A stretch of DNA of 16,331 nucleotides from NCBI GenBank assembly GCA_947167635.1, contig CAMVIT010000057.1, forward strand, positions 1 through 16,331, given 5' to 3'. How positions within the stretch are numbered: position 1 is the first letter of the stretch; the number at the start of each line of letters is the position of its first letter. Under the pieces are notes generated by a model that saw nothing but the letters and a program-made list of their open reading frames with translations, had not been told where the DNA came from and ran no database searches. Shown piece by piece: positions 6,849 through 14,158 of this stretch. The DNA comes from F23-D06 sp947167635. GTDB lineage: Bacteria; Bacteroidota; Bacteroidia; Bacteroidales; WCHB1-69. Both the position numbers and the translations under genes were made by a program.

Positions 6849-7640
6849 ATGAAGATAATTGATGTAACCCGATATTTGGAAGATAAATTCCCGCTTTGTC
6901 TTCAGGAGGACTTCGACAACTGCGGAGTGCAGTGCGGCGATGTGGAACAGGAAATCACCGGGGCGCTGGTCTGTTTTGAGATGTCCGACAAGGTTATCGA
7001 CGAAGCCATCGGCATGGGTGCCAATTTGGTGATTTCGCACCATCCCTTGATGTTGCGTCGCGGCATCTGCAAGATCGAGCCCAAGGACCGTGTGGGCAAG
7101 ATCATTTGCAAGGCTTTGCGGCACGATTTGGTGCTCTACTCCATGCATACCAACATCGACAGTGTGGAGGGGGGCGGCAACGATGCTTTTGCATCGCGCC
7201 TCGGTCTTGAGAATTGCGAGGTTCTGGTGGCCAGCGAGTGCAACTTGCCGGGGCAGAATGGTCTCGGGCGTGTGGGTTCCCTGCCTGCCTCTATGCCAGC
7301 CCTGGAATTCCTGCAATTTGTCAAGGAGCGCATGAACTTGCGGACGCTGCGCTATTACGGCGACATGACGCGCCCCGTGCGGCGTGTGGCCGTGTGCGGC
7401 GGGGGCGGCTCCTCTTTCATCGAGGCCGCCATGGCCGCCGGTGCCGACGCCTACGTCACTGGCGATATCAAATACCACGACTTCTTCCGCGCCAATCGAC
7501 AGATGCTCATCGCCGATATTGGGCATTATGAAGGAGAATATTTTATCAGGGAAATTATTTATAAGGCACTTAAAGAAAAATTTGCTACCTTTGCCGCCGC
7601 AATTTCTAAAATGGACACTTTGGAAATTTTGTACTTATAA
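6849..7640 (+). CDS. NIF3-like dinuclear metal-centre protein (YbgI family)
   Basis: Members form ring-shaped hexamers with two metal ions per subunit; some are annotated as GTP cyclohydrolase I type 2, but the general function is not settled. The 263-residue product shows the metal ligands: VISHHP (His64, His65), YSMHTNID (His100, Asp104) and IGHYEGE (His226, Glu230). VTGDIKYHD, conserved near the C-terminus, is also present. This is the short form, without the roughly 100-residue PII-like insert found in many 360-residue relatives. The protein is cytosolic, with no signal peptide. It is 30 bp upstream of the C4 zinc-ribbon gene, a pairing I know to be recurrent in bacteria. The promoter is at 6821-6828. 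Confidence 0.94.
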   Translation: MKIIDVTRYLEDKFPLCLQEDFDNCGVQCGDVEQEITGALVCFEMSDKVIDEAIGMGANLVISHHPLMLRRGICKIEPKDRVGKIICKALRHDLVLYSMHTNIDSVEGGGNDAFASRLGLENCEVLVASECNLPGQNGLGRVGSLPASMPALEFLQFVKERMNLRTLRYYGDMTRPVRRVAVCGGGGSSFIEAAMAAGADAYVTGDIKYHDFFRANRQMLIADIGHYEGEYFIREIIYKALKEKFATFAAAISKMDTLEILYL

Positions 7641-7670
7641 GATTAATTATCAAATTTTTACATATCCGAC

Positions 7671-8705
7671 ATGGCAAAGAAAAACGTAACCGATGAGGAA
7701 ATGGTTGCTCCTGTTGAAGAGACAACCGCCGAAGCCAAGACCCCTAAGACCAAGAAAACGACGACAAAGAAATCATCTTCCAAATCATCGACTTCTAAAA
7801 AGGCAGAGAAAGTCGAGGTCACCGAAACAAAGGAAAACAACGTGGCAGCCGCGCCCGTTGTCGAGAGCCATGTGGAAGGCGATGTCACGGTGGAGAAATC
7901 CTCCGATGGTGTCATCGAGGTGAAAAAGCACGAGGATGTCCAAAGCAGCGCCGAAGAGATCACGATTGAGCAAAAACTCCTGTCCCTCTATAATCTCCAA
8001 CAAATCTGCACGAAAATCGACGATATCCGGATGATTCGCGGTGAGTTGCCCGAGGAGATTCGTGACAATGAGGACGAATGCGAAGGCAAGCGTACCCGTA
8101 TTGCCAAGTTCAACGAGGAAATCAACAACCTCAAGCAAAAAATCGCGGGCGAGAACACCAAGAAAGAGGAGTCTATCGCTGCCATCAAGAAATATGAGGA
8201 GCAGCAAAACAATGTGCGCAACAATCGTGAATACGAGTCTTTGAGCAAGGAAATCGACTACCAGCAGCTGGAGATACAGGTGGCCGACAAGCACAAGGCA
8301 AAATATGAGGCTGAAATCGTTGAAAAAGAGGCTTTGATTCGGGAAACTGAAACCAAGTTGTCCGAACTGGAGGATGTGCTCAAGCAGAAGAAGGCCGAGT
8401 TGGAGGTCATCGTGGCCGACACTGAGAAGGAGGAGGCAGAGCTGCTCGAGAAGGCCGAGGTTTTGAAGGAGAAGGTCGATCAACGACTTTTGACGGCGTT
8501 CGAGAAGATTCGCACCAACGCCCACAATGGATTGGCTATCGTCAAAATCGAGCGTGATGCTTGTGGCGGCTGCTTCAGCAAAATCCCTCCCCAACGACAG
8601 TTGGACATTGCCTTGCACAAGAAAATCATTGTCTGCGAAGCTTGCGGACGTATTTTCATCGACGACAAGTTGGTCAGCCAGCAGGAAGTCGCAAGTGCTG
8701 AATAG
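7671..8705 (+). CDS. Coiled-coil C4 zinc-ribbon protein (zf-RING_7/DUF164 family) with long N-terminal tail
   Basis: The 344-residue product has three parts. Residues 1 to about 95 are low-complexity and probably disordered, rich in K, T, S, A, E and V. Residues about 98-285 are a long charged coiled coil, starting EQKLLSLYNLQQICTKIDDIRMIRGELPEEI, the family hallmark. The C-terminal zinc ribbon has Cys298/Cys301 (CGGC) and Cys322/Cys325 (CEAC), with the conserved IPPQ between them. The family includes chlamydial CT398/CdsZ; its role in most bacteria is unclear, with nucleic-acid or protein-complex binding as proposals. Most relatives begin near the coiled coil at about 240-260 residues, so the tail is an addition. 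The stop is followed by an intrinsic terminator at about 8768, and the gene is co-transcribed with NIF3. Confidence 0.92.
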   Translation: MAKKNVTDEEMVAPVEETTAEAKTPKTKKTTTKKSSSKSSTSKKAEKVEVTETKENNVAAAPVVESHVEGDVTVEKSSDGVIEVKKHEDVQSSAEEITIEQKLLSLYNLQQICTKIDDIRMIRGELPEEIRDNEDECEGKRTRIAKFNEEINNLKQKIAGENTKKEESIAAIKKYEEQQNNVRNNREYESLSKEIDYQQLEIQVADKHKAKYEAEIVEKEALIRETETKLSELEDVLKQKKAELEVIVADTEKEEAELLEKAEVLKEKVDQRLLTAFEKIRTNAHNGLAIVKIERDACGGCFSKIPPQRQLDIALHKKIIVCEACGRIFIDDKLVSQQEVASAE

Positions 8706-8708
8706 AAT

Positions 8709-8762
8709 ATGAAACAAGGTTGTCCGTATCGCAAGTCGAACGGACGCTGGCATATCAAATAA
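8709..8762 (+). CDS. Possible 17-residue micro-ORF
   Basis: An ATG three bases after the zinc-ribbon stop opens a 17-codon frame, MKQGCPYRKSNGRWHIK, ending in TAA just before the terminator hairpin. It is basic, with one Cys and one Trp. There is no ribosome-binding site to judge, and a frame this short occurs easily by chance. A GTCCG/CGGAC inverted repeat (8722-8726 and 8741-8745) lies inside it, so the stretch may instead be structured 3' untranslated RNA. I list it only because the spacing suits translational coupling. Confidence 0.2.
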   Translation: MKQGCPYRKSNGRWHIK

Positions 8763-8766
8763 AAAT

Positions 8767-8790
8767 GGCCTCTGAAAGGAGGCTTTTTTT
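8767..8790 (+). terminator. Intrinsic terminator of the NIF3/zinc-ribbon unit
   Basis: GCCTC (8768-8772), a six-base loop TGAAAG, GAGGC (8779-8783) and seven T residues (8784-8790) form a canonical rho-independent terminator in the plus direction, 62 bases after the zinc-ribbon stop. It separates this unit from the secreted protein that follows. Confidence 0.9.
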
Positions 8791-8795
8791 GTTGG

Positions 8796-8841
8796 CGGAC
8801 AACATATATTTTTTTGTTTATTTGTAGTCCTTGTTTGTCCG
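8796..8841. repeat. CGGACAA/TTGTCCG inverted repeat before the secreted gene
   Basis: CGGACAA (8796-8802) and TTGTCCG (8835-8841) are perfect 7-base reverse complements flanking a 32-base, very A/T-rich stretch. A third copy, TTGTCCG, lies at 8720-8726. The repeat is upstream of the gene at 8919 in a 128-bp leader where I find no exact TAnnTTTG element. It could be an operator pair or chance. Confidence 0.3.
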
Positions 8842-8918
8842 AAGGAATGCATGTCTGAAACCCAAATGGACACGGGATTGTTCTATCTGATATTCAATAA
8901 ATTAAATGGTGTTGCTAT

Positions 8919-10400
8919 ATGAAAAAGGTCTTTTTTGTCGTAGCCTTGCTTTGCACATGTTCCGTCTTTGCGCAGAAAAAAATCACGCAGGTCGCGGAAG
9001 TTAACCAATACGCACCCTCTTTTCAAGTTTGGAAAGGTGAGGGGCAGAATCGTTATGTCAATTTCAGAAGGCCTTCGTCATATTACTCGACGGACTGTTT
9101 GGTTGCCATTCCCGAAGATGGAAGCGATGCGAAAGTGTACAAATGTACCCGTCCGGATGATTATAATTGGAAACAAATGGCTTGTTTTGAGGGGAGTGAG
9201 GAGTTCTTTTTTCTGTACAAGTTCAATGATTATAAGAACAATCGTTATGTTTTTTATCGCAATATCCTTTTGAAAGATGATGAAAAACATGAGTGGAAGC
9301 CTGAACAATTGTTTTCGCTTCCGAAAATTGATGATGTAAGTTTCAGTGAAAGGACAGTCGTGTCGCCCGATTACAGGAAAGCGTCGTTGTTGTTGCTGGC
9401 AACCAGTGGTAAAAAAAATAATTTACGAGGATCGATGGCCATGCTTTTTGATGAAACCGGCTTGTCTTGGCGTACAGACGTGAACATGGATTTTAGCGAG
9501 ACCAACCTGCAGATTCTTGATATGGCCATGGGAAATGATGGCATGATTTATGTTGCCATCTTGTCTTATGAAAATGATGGCAAAGGTGTCCGGTCGGAGA
9601 CGTTGCATTTTTGTGAAATAGGTCCGGACGGGTTTGCTGAGGTGGCGAGCAATGTGGACTTCGGACATGTCACAGGTGCCAAGATGATTGTCAGGCGTGA
9701 CGGAACAGTTGCTGTGGGAGGCTATTATGCCGCTGACATGCAGAAGAAGGAGGGAGGATGTTTCATGGCTGTGTATGACAATGTCCGCATTGTCAATTTT
9801 TCCCATCAGGACTTTCCTTCTGAATATTATGCCTACACTTTTCCCGGAAATGGTGCGAAGGCTGAATTTTTCTCGGTATATCCTATGGAATTTTTCGAGT
9901 TCTCGAATGGAACGTTAGCTTTTCTGGGTGATATGCAGTCTTTTTCCATGTACGAGACGTTCAGTGGAAACATCATTGTCAACTTTGTGGATGAGAATGG
10001 GGATTTTGCCGGTTTCAAAATGGTGGATAAGAACCAATTGTGTATGGGTAACCAATCTTCGCCCAAAGGTTTGCGACAAAGCTTGCTGTCTTATTATGCT
10101 CTTTTCGAGGATGATTCCATTCACATTTTTTTCTCCGACAATCCCAAGAACTATTCTGGAAGTTCAAGACAGGTTTGCAATATTCAAACCACTTTTTTTA
10201 CATCCAAACTAAAGTTCAAGCCCCATTGCGCTGTTCATTGCGTTATTGGAGCTGACAAGCAAATCACTCCGCCGGCCTTGTTGATGAAGTATGCTGACGT
10301 GGGCACCTATCTCAAGGAGCCGCTGTTCGTGTTTGGCAAGGAACTCTATTTCTATCATTTTCAAGACAAATATTTTCGTATTTCAAAAATGGAGTTGTAA
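8919..10400 (+). CDS. Secreted protein of unknown function
   Basis: I do not recognise this 493-residue protein. It has a clear signal peptide (MKKVFFVVALLCTCSVFAQ, with cleavage likely after VFAQ or nearby) and no further membrane helix. The mature part is rich in aromatic residues and beta-strand patterns, with recurring VxxxxDGTVAVGG- and GNDGMIYVA-like turns. These resemble blades of a beta-propeller, but no repeat is regular enough to assign. Cysteines are scattered and form no metal motif. There is no type IX sorting domain at the C-terminus, which ends FRISKMEL. It stands alone between an intrinsic terminator and a convergent gene. Its DNA is visibly richer in A/T than the flanking genes, which may mean a different history or weaker selection. 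An exported or periplasmic location is inferred; function is open. Confidence 0.85.
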   Translation: MKKVFFVVALLCTCSVFAQKKITQVAEVNQYAPSFQVWKGEGQNRYVNFRRPSSYYSTDCLVAIPEDGSDAKVYKCTRPDDYNWKQMACFEGSEEFFFLYKFNDYKNNRYVFYRNILLKDDEKHEWKPEQLFSLPKIDDVSFSERTVVSPDYRKASLLLLATSGKKNNLRGSMAMLFDETGLSWRTDVNMDFSETNLQILDMAMGNDGMIYVAILSYENDGKGVRSETLHFCEIGPDGFAEVASNVDFGHVTGAKMIVRRDGTVAVGGYYAADMQKKEGGCFMAVYDNVRIVNFSHQDFPSEYYAYTFPGNGAKAEFFSVYPMEFFEFSNGTLAFLGDMQSFSMYETFSGNIIVNFVDENGDFAGFKMVDKNQLCMGNQSSPKGLRQSLLSYYALFEDDSIHIFFSDNPKNYSGSSRQVCNIQTTFFTSKLKFKPHCAVHCVIGADKQITPPALLMKYADVGTYLKEPLFVFGKELYFYHFQDKYFRISKMEL

Positions 10401-10407
10401 TGTTTCT

Positions 10408-10433
10408 GTTGTAAAAACAACAACAACTTTTTT
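10408..10433 (+). terminator. Weak terminator-like hairpin in the convergent gap
   Basis: GTTGT (10408-10412) pairs with ACAAC (10417-10421) around AAAA; a TTTTTT run follows at 10428-10433, separated by AACAAC. It sits 8 bases after the stop of the secreted gene and 26 bases before the converging CCG-protein gene ends. The stem is short and the T-run is offset, so this is a tentative call. Confidence 0.3.
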
Positions 10434-10458
10434 CGAAAACCAATAATGTCCAATTGAC

Positions 10459-11193
10459 TTACTCTCCTTTGAGGATATCCGCGATGTGGATAACCTCGAT
10501 GCCCACGTCGTGAGCCTCTTTGTAGGCGTCTATCATTTGCAGGCAGTGGATGTCGGTGGAGGTGACATACTCGGCACCCTTGTTGTAGATGCGTTGCACG
10601 ATTTCACCCGTCATGGCTTCGGCCGCGGTGGGGTTGGCCATGGCGAAGCGGCCGTTGGCGCCGCAGCAGCCTTGGAGGTCGGGGTCGGTGAGCAGGTCGA
10701 GGCCGCGGGTGTTGCGCAGCAGAATCTCCGGCGCGTCGTTTTGGGGGTAGAGGTTCCGCGCGGAACAGGACTGGAAGTAGAACACACGGTGGGAGAATGT
10801 GTTGTCCAGGCACTCGACATGCTTCACGTTGACGATGTAGTCGCACATCTCATAGACGTGTTGTGTGAAGGTGCGCAACTCCGGCGGGGAAAAGGAGTTC
10901 TCCAGAAGTTGGCGGTAATATTTCTTCATATAGCCGGCGCAGCCACAGTCGGGCACAATGAAAGGCAGTTTGTTTCGTCCGAAGGTGTCGAGCATCTCGA
11001 TGCCGAGTCTCTTGGCGCACTCGATTTCGCCTTCCCAGTGGAAGCGGCGCCCGCAGCAAGTCGGCGTGTCGAAATATTGGCAATGCAGTCCCAACCGTTC
11101 CAGCACTGTCATCACGCTGTACGCGGAGTTGGGCTGGAACATATCCATCTGACAGGGTATAAAAACGTTGACAATGTTGCTTTGCTCTGTCAT
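10459..11193 (-). CDS. Two-domain CCG (LutA/HdrB-like) cysteine-rich protein
   Basis: The 244-residue product carries two CCG domains, the pattern of LutA/YkgE and of the HdrB/GlpC cysteine-rich modules. Domain one has Cys14 (FIPCQMD), Cys46-Cys47-Gly (TCCGR) and Cys83/Cys85 (PDCGCAGYMKKYY). Domain two has Cys142 (YFQSCSARN), Cys175-Cys176-Gly (GCCGANGRF) and Cys216 (STDIHCLQM). Such domains bind unusual iron-sulfur clusters or act in electron transfer and disulfide chemistry. LutA works with LutB and LutC in lactate oxidation, but neither partner is nearby. The protein has no membrane segment. The ATG at 11193 is 12 bp after the nrdJ stop, so it is almost certainly co-transcribed with nrdJ. 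Lactate utilisation is therefore not a safe label; an electron-transfer role is inferred. Confidence 0.86.
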   Translation of the reverse strand: MTEQSNIVNVFIPCQMDMFQPNSAYSVMTVLERLGLHCQYFDTPTCCGRRFHWEGEIECAKRLGIEMLDTFGRNKLPFIVPDCGCAGYMKKYYRQLLENSFSPPELRTFTQHVYEMCDYIVNVKHVECLDNTFSHRVFYFQSCSARNLYPQNDAPEILLRNTRGLDLLTDPDLQGCCGANGRFAMANPTAAEAMTGEIVQRIYNKGAEYVTSTDIHCLQMIDAYKEAHDVGIEVIHIADILKGE

Positions 11194-11205
11194 GGGTATC
11201 AGGAA

Positions 11206-13962
11206 TTAGTTTCCGCATTTGGAGTAGCCGCACTTGGTGCAGACCAGGCAGCCCTCCTTGAATTCCATGGTGCCCGTTTCATGGCAATTGGGACACTCTT
11301 GGTTTTTCTGTTTGGTGCCGTCCTGGATGAATTTCTTGAGGGCGCGGCTGACGCCGTTGCGCCAGGAATTGATGCTGTCTTGGCGGAAGTTCAGGCTGGA
11401 GATGATGTTGACGATTTGCTGCACGGGGATGCCGTTGCGCAAAAGGGCGGAGGTCATCTTGGCGTAGTTCCAGAACTCCTGGTCGAAGCAGCGGTCTAAG
11501 CCGCACAGGCGAACTTCATAGCCGGCTTTGTCGAAATATTTGAAGTCGTAAGACTTGGTGCCGTCTTCATGGCGGTTTTTGATGATGATGCCATGTTCGA
11601 CCCATTTGGGCAGCAGGAAGCTCTCGTCGCCGGTCTTGCCGGTGAAAATCTCGTATGGCTTGCCGTTGTACAGTCCGATGTAGGCCACCCAGTCCTCGCT
11701 GTTGTTCTTGAAGTGGATGACATCGGCCTGCAGCTCTTTGGGACGCTTGAAGTTCTTGGGAGTGGGGGCTTGTTCTTTTTCGGTCTCTTTCTTGTCCTTG
11801 TTGAGGGACTCGAGGACACCGTTGCGGGAGCCTTCGCGATAGACGGTCATGCCTTTGCAGCCCACCTGCCAGGCCTTCATGTAGAGGTCGGCGACCACCT
11901 GTTCGGAGACATCGGAAGGCAGGTTGACGGTCACGGAGATGGAGTGATCGACCCACTTCTGGACGGAGCCTTGCAGCTCGACTTTCTTGATGTAGTCGGT
12001 GTCGGCGGCGGTGGACTTGTAATAGGGGGATTTTTCCACGAGCTGGGCGAGTTCTTTCTCCGACATGGTGGACATTTGCTCGTAGGTGTAGCCGTTGGTT
12101 TCGGCCCAGGTGACGAACTTCTGGTGGAAGACCAGGTACTCCTCGAAGGAGTCGCCCACCACGTCTTTGATGACGTTCTTTTTGGTGCCCATGTCGTTGG
12201 GGTTGATTTTGCGTCTGCGTTTATAGACCACGTTGAAGGCGGGTTCGAGGCCGGAGGTGGTCTGGGTGCAGATGCTGACGGAGCCGGTGGGGGCGATGGT
12301 GAGCAGGGCGATGTTGCGTCGTCCGTAGCGGATCATGTCCTCATAGAGCTTGGGGTCGGCTTGGCGAAGGCGTTGCACGAAGGGGTTGCGTCCCTCCTTG
12401 ATGCAACTGTAGATGGGGAAGGCGCCGCGTTCCTTGGCCATGGTGATGGAGGAACGGTAGGCGGCGAGGGCGAGTTGTTTGTGCACTTCGGTGGAGAAGG
12501 CGTTGCCTTCGTCGGAGCCGTAACGGATGTTGAGGGCTGCGAGCATGTCGCCCTCGGCGGTGATGCCGAGGCCGGTGCGGCGGCCCTTGGTGGACTGGCG
12601 GCGAATCTTGAGCCATAGCTCCTTCTCGACGCGCTTGACGCTTTCGCTCTCGGGATCGCTCTCGATTTTGGCTAAGATCTGGTCGATCTTTTCCAGTTCG
12701 AGATCGATGATGTCGTCCATCAGACGTTGGGCATACTGGACATGTTCCTTGAAGAGGGGCATGTTGAAGTAAGCCTTGTCCGTGAACGGGTTTTCAACAT
12801 AGCTGTACAGGTTAATGGCGATGAGACGGCAGCTGTCGTAGGGACAGAGCGGAATCTCACCGCACGGGTTGGTTGAAACAGTGGTGAATCCCTCGTCTGC
12901 ATAGCAGTCGGGTACCGACTCGCGTCGAATGGTGTCCCAGAACAGCACGCCGGGTTCGGCGGATTTCCAGGCGTTGTGGATGATTTTCTTCCACAGCTTC
13001 TGGGCGTCGATTTCCTGGCGGTACTGGGGCTGCTCGGCGTCGATGGGATATTGCTGAGTATAGGGGTTGTTGTTTTGAATGCACTGCATGAAGTCGTCGT
13101 CAATCTTGACGGAGACGTTGGCACCGGTAACCTTGCCCTCGGTCATCTTGGCGTCGATGAACTTTTCGGAATCGGGGTGTTTGATGGAGATGGTGAGCAT
13201 CAGGGCGCCGCGGCGGCCATCCTGGGCCACCTCGCGGGTGGAGTTGGAATAGCGTTCCATGAAGGGCACGACACCGGTGGAGGTGAGGGCGCAGTTCTGC
13301 ACATGGCTGCCGGAGGGACGGATGTCGGACAGGTCGTGGCCCACGCCGCCGCGCCGCTTCATGAGTTGCACCTGCTCCTCGTCAAGCTTCATGATGCCGC
13401 CGTACGAGTCGGCGCCGCCATCGTTGCCGATGACGAAGCAGTTGGAGAGCGACACCACCTGGTCGGTGTTGCCGATGCCGGCCATGGGGCTGCCCTGAGG
13501 GATGATGTACTTGAAGTGGTCGAACAGGTCGAAGATGAGCTTTTCGTCCATGGGATGCACATAGCGTCTCTCAATGCGGGCAAACTCACGGGCCATGCGG
13601 CGGTGCATCTCTTCCGGAGTGCGCTCCATCAGTTGCCCGTTGCGGTTCTTGAGCGCATATTTGTCAATCCACACGCCAGCGGCAAGCTCGTCACCCCCGA
13701 AGTACTTGACCACGTCTTGGAAAATCTCCTCCTTGGTGTAAAAGGAACGCTTCTCCTCGCGGACCTCCTCGCGGTTGTCTTCGGATGCCTTTGCCTGAGG
13801 AACGGCTTGCTCTTCCGTACCTATCTTTCGAGACAGATCTTGAATGGCATGAGTGCGGGACTGCAGCATCTCCGAACCTTGGTCGGAGGTCTGTGGAACG
13901 GCTGCATCAACAAGGGTCTCTTCATTCTCGGAAATTCCAAAAAGGGATAGTTCGTTATTCAT
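11206..13962 (-). CDS. nrdJ: Coenzyme B12-dependent (class II) ribonucleotide reductase
   Basis: NrdJ reduces ribonucleotides to deoxyribonucleotides using adenosylcobalamin to make the thiyl radical, so it needs no oxygen. The 918-residue protein has the radical-site motif NPCGE (Asn365, Cys367, Glu369), a second cysteine 11 residues on (Cys378), and Cys224 in VQNCALTSTG; together these match the active thiyl and redox-pair cysteines of Thermotoga NrdJ. GGVGHDLSDIRPSGS and the late TGSVSICTQTTSGLEP are family blocks. The C-terminus holds the cysteine-rich tail: Cys890/893, Cys905/908/911 and Cys916. Residues 1 to about 75 are a polar extension before the conserved SFYTKEEIFQDVVKYFGGDELAA start. 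No ATP-cone is evident. The upstream gap has a TAnnTTTG element and hairpins but no recognisable B12 box. Confidence 0.96.
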   Translation of the reverse strand: MNNELSLFGISENEETLVDAAVPQTSDQGSEMLQSRTHAIQDLSRKIGTEEQAVPQAKASEDNREEVREEKRSFYTKEEIFQDVVKYFGGDELAAGVWIDKYALKNRNGQLMERTPEEMHRRMAREFARIERRYVHPMDEKLIFDLFDHFKYIIPQGSPMAGIGNTDQVVSLSNCFVIGNDGGADSYGGIMKLDEEQVQLMKRRGGVGHDLSDIRPSGSHVQNCALTSTGVVPFMERYSNSTREVAQDGRRGALMLTISIKHPDSEKFIDAKMTEGKVTGANVSVKIDDDFMQCIQNNNPYTQQYPIDAEQPQYRQEIDAQKLWKKIIHNAWKSAEPGVLFWDTIRRESVPDCYADEGFTTVSTNPCGEIPLCPYDSCRLIAINLYSYVENPFTDKAYFNMPLFKEHVQYAQRLMDDIIDLELEKIDQILAKIESDPESESVKRVEKELWLKIRRQSTKGRRTGLGITAEGDMLAALNIRYGSDEGNAFSTEVHKQLALAAYRSSITMAKERGAFPIYSCIKEGRNPFVQRLRQADPKLYEDMIRYGRRNIALLTIAPTGSVSICTQTTSGLEPAFNVVYKRRRKINPNDMGTKKNVIKDVVGDSFEEYLVFHQKFVTWAETNGYTYEQMSTMSEKELAQLVEKSPYYKSTAADTDYIKKVELQGSVQKWVDHSISVTVNLPSDVSEQVVADLYMKAWQVGCKGMTVYREGSRNGVLESLNKDKKETEKEQAPTPKNFKRPKELQADVIHFKNNSEDWVAYIGLYNGKPYEIFTGKTGDESFLLPKWVEHGIIIKNRHEDGTKSYDFKYFDKAGYEVRLCGLDRCFDQEFWNYAKMTSALLRNGIPVQQIVNIISSLNFRQDSINSWRNGVSRALKKFIQDGTKQKNQECPNCHETGTMEFKEGCLVCTKCGYSKCGN

Positions 13963-13998
13963 AGGCGTGTTCTAAAAGCGGTGTTGACAATACTCATT

Positions 13999-14016
13999 TC
14001 TCCTGTTTCCAGAGGA
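13999..14016 (-). promoter_or_regulatory. Leader hairpin with GAAA tetraloop upstream of nrdJ
   Basis: On the minus strand TCCTCTG-GAAA-CAGGAGA folds with seven positions and a single internal mismatch, capped by a GNRA-type loop. It lies at the predicted 5' end of the nrdJ transcript, just after the -7 element at 14020-14027, and about 37 bases before the ATG. A role in mRNA stability or regulation is inferred. Confidence 0.35.
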
Positions 14017-14019
14017 TGC

Positions 14020-14027
14020 CAAACCTA
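14020..14027 (-). promoter_or_regulatory. Candidate -7 promoter element for nrdJ
   Basis: On the minus strand this reads TAGGTTTG, matching TAnnTTTG, 57 bases before the nrdJ ATG. No TTG -33 element is found at 17-19 bases, so the call rests on one motif. Confidence 0.4.
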
Positions 14028-14158
14028 AACGCAACATGATTCATGATGAAAAATGCAACATTCTTATAATGAGTGGTTTGAATCCACTATGCCACACGGG
14101 AAACGAGGTTGCTAAAATATGAAATTGATACCATACTTGCACCCTTTTTTTCTCACAT

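Noticed and set aside
6780..7526. N-terminal extension of the phosphatase frame on the minus strand (about 249 residues)
   Set aside because: It lies antisense over the NIF3 gene, which has clear metal-binding motifs. The signal peptide at 6779 and the promoter at 6803-6810 mark the real phosphatase start.
7785..8873. Minus-strand frame of 362 codons opposite the zinc-ribbon gene
   Set aside because: Leucine- and phenylalanine-rich composition is the antisense image of a K/E-rich coiled coil. The plus-strand product has the family zinc ribbon and terminator.
10486..13950. Three long plus-strand frames (10486-11499, 11569-12618, 12976-13950) opposite nrdJ and the CCG gene
   Set aside because: They are rich in G, V, H, D and L as expected for antisense frames of GC-rich coding DNA and match no family I know, while the minus strand encodes unmistakable NrdJ and CCG proteins.
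14072..14088. T-arm-like stem-loop (AGTGG, loop TTTGAAT, CCACT) suggesting a tRNA
   Set aside because: No matching acceptor stem, D-arm or anticodon arm can be placed on either strand at the right distances.
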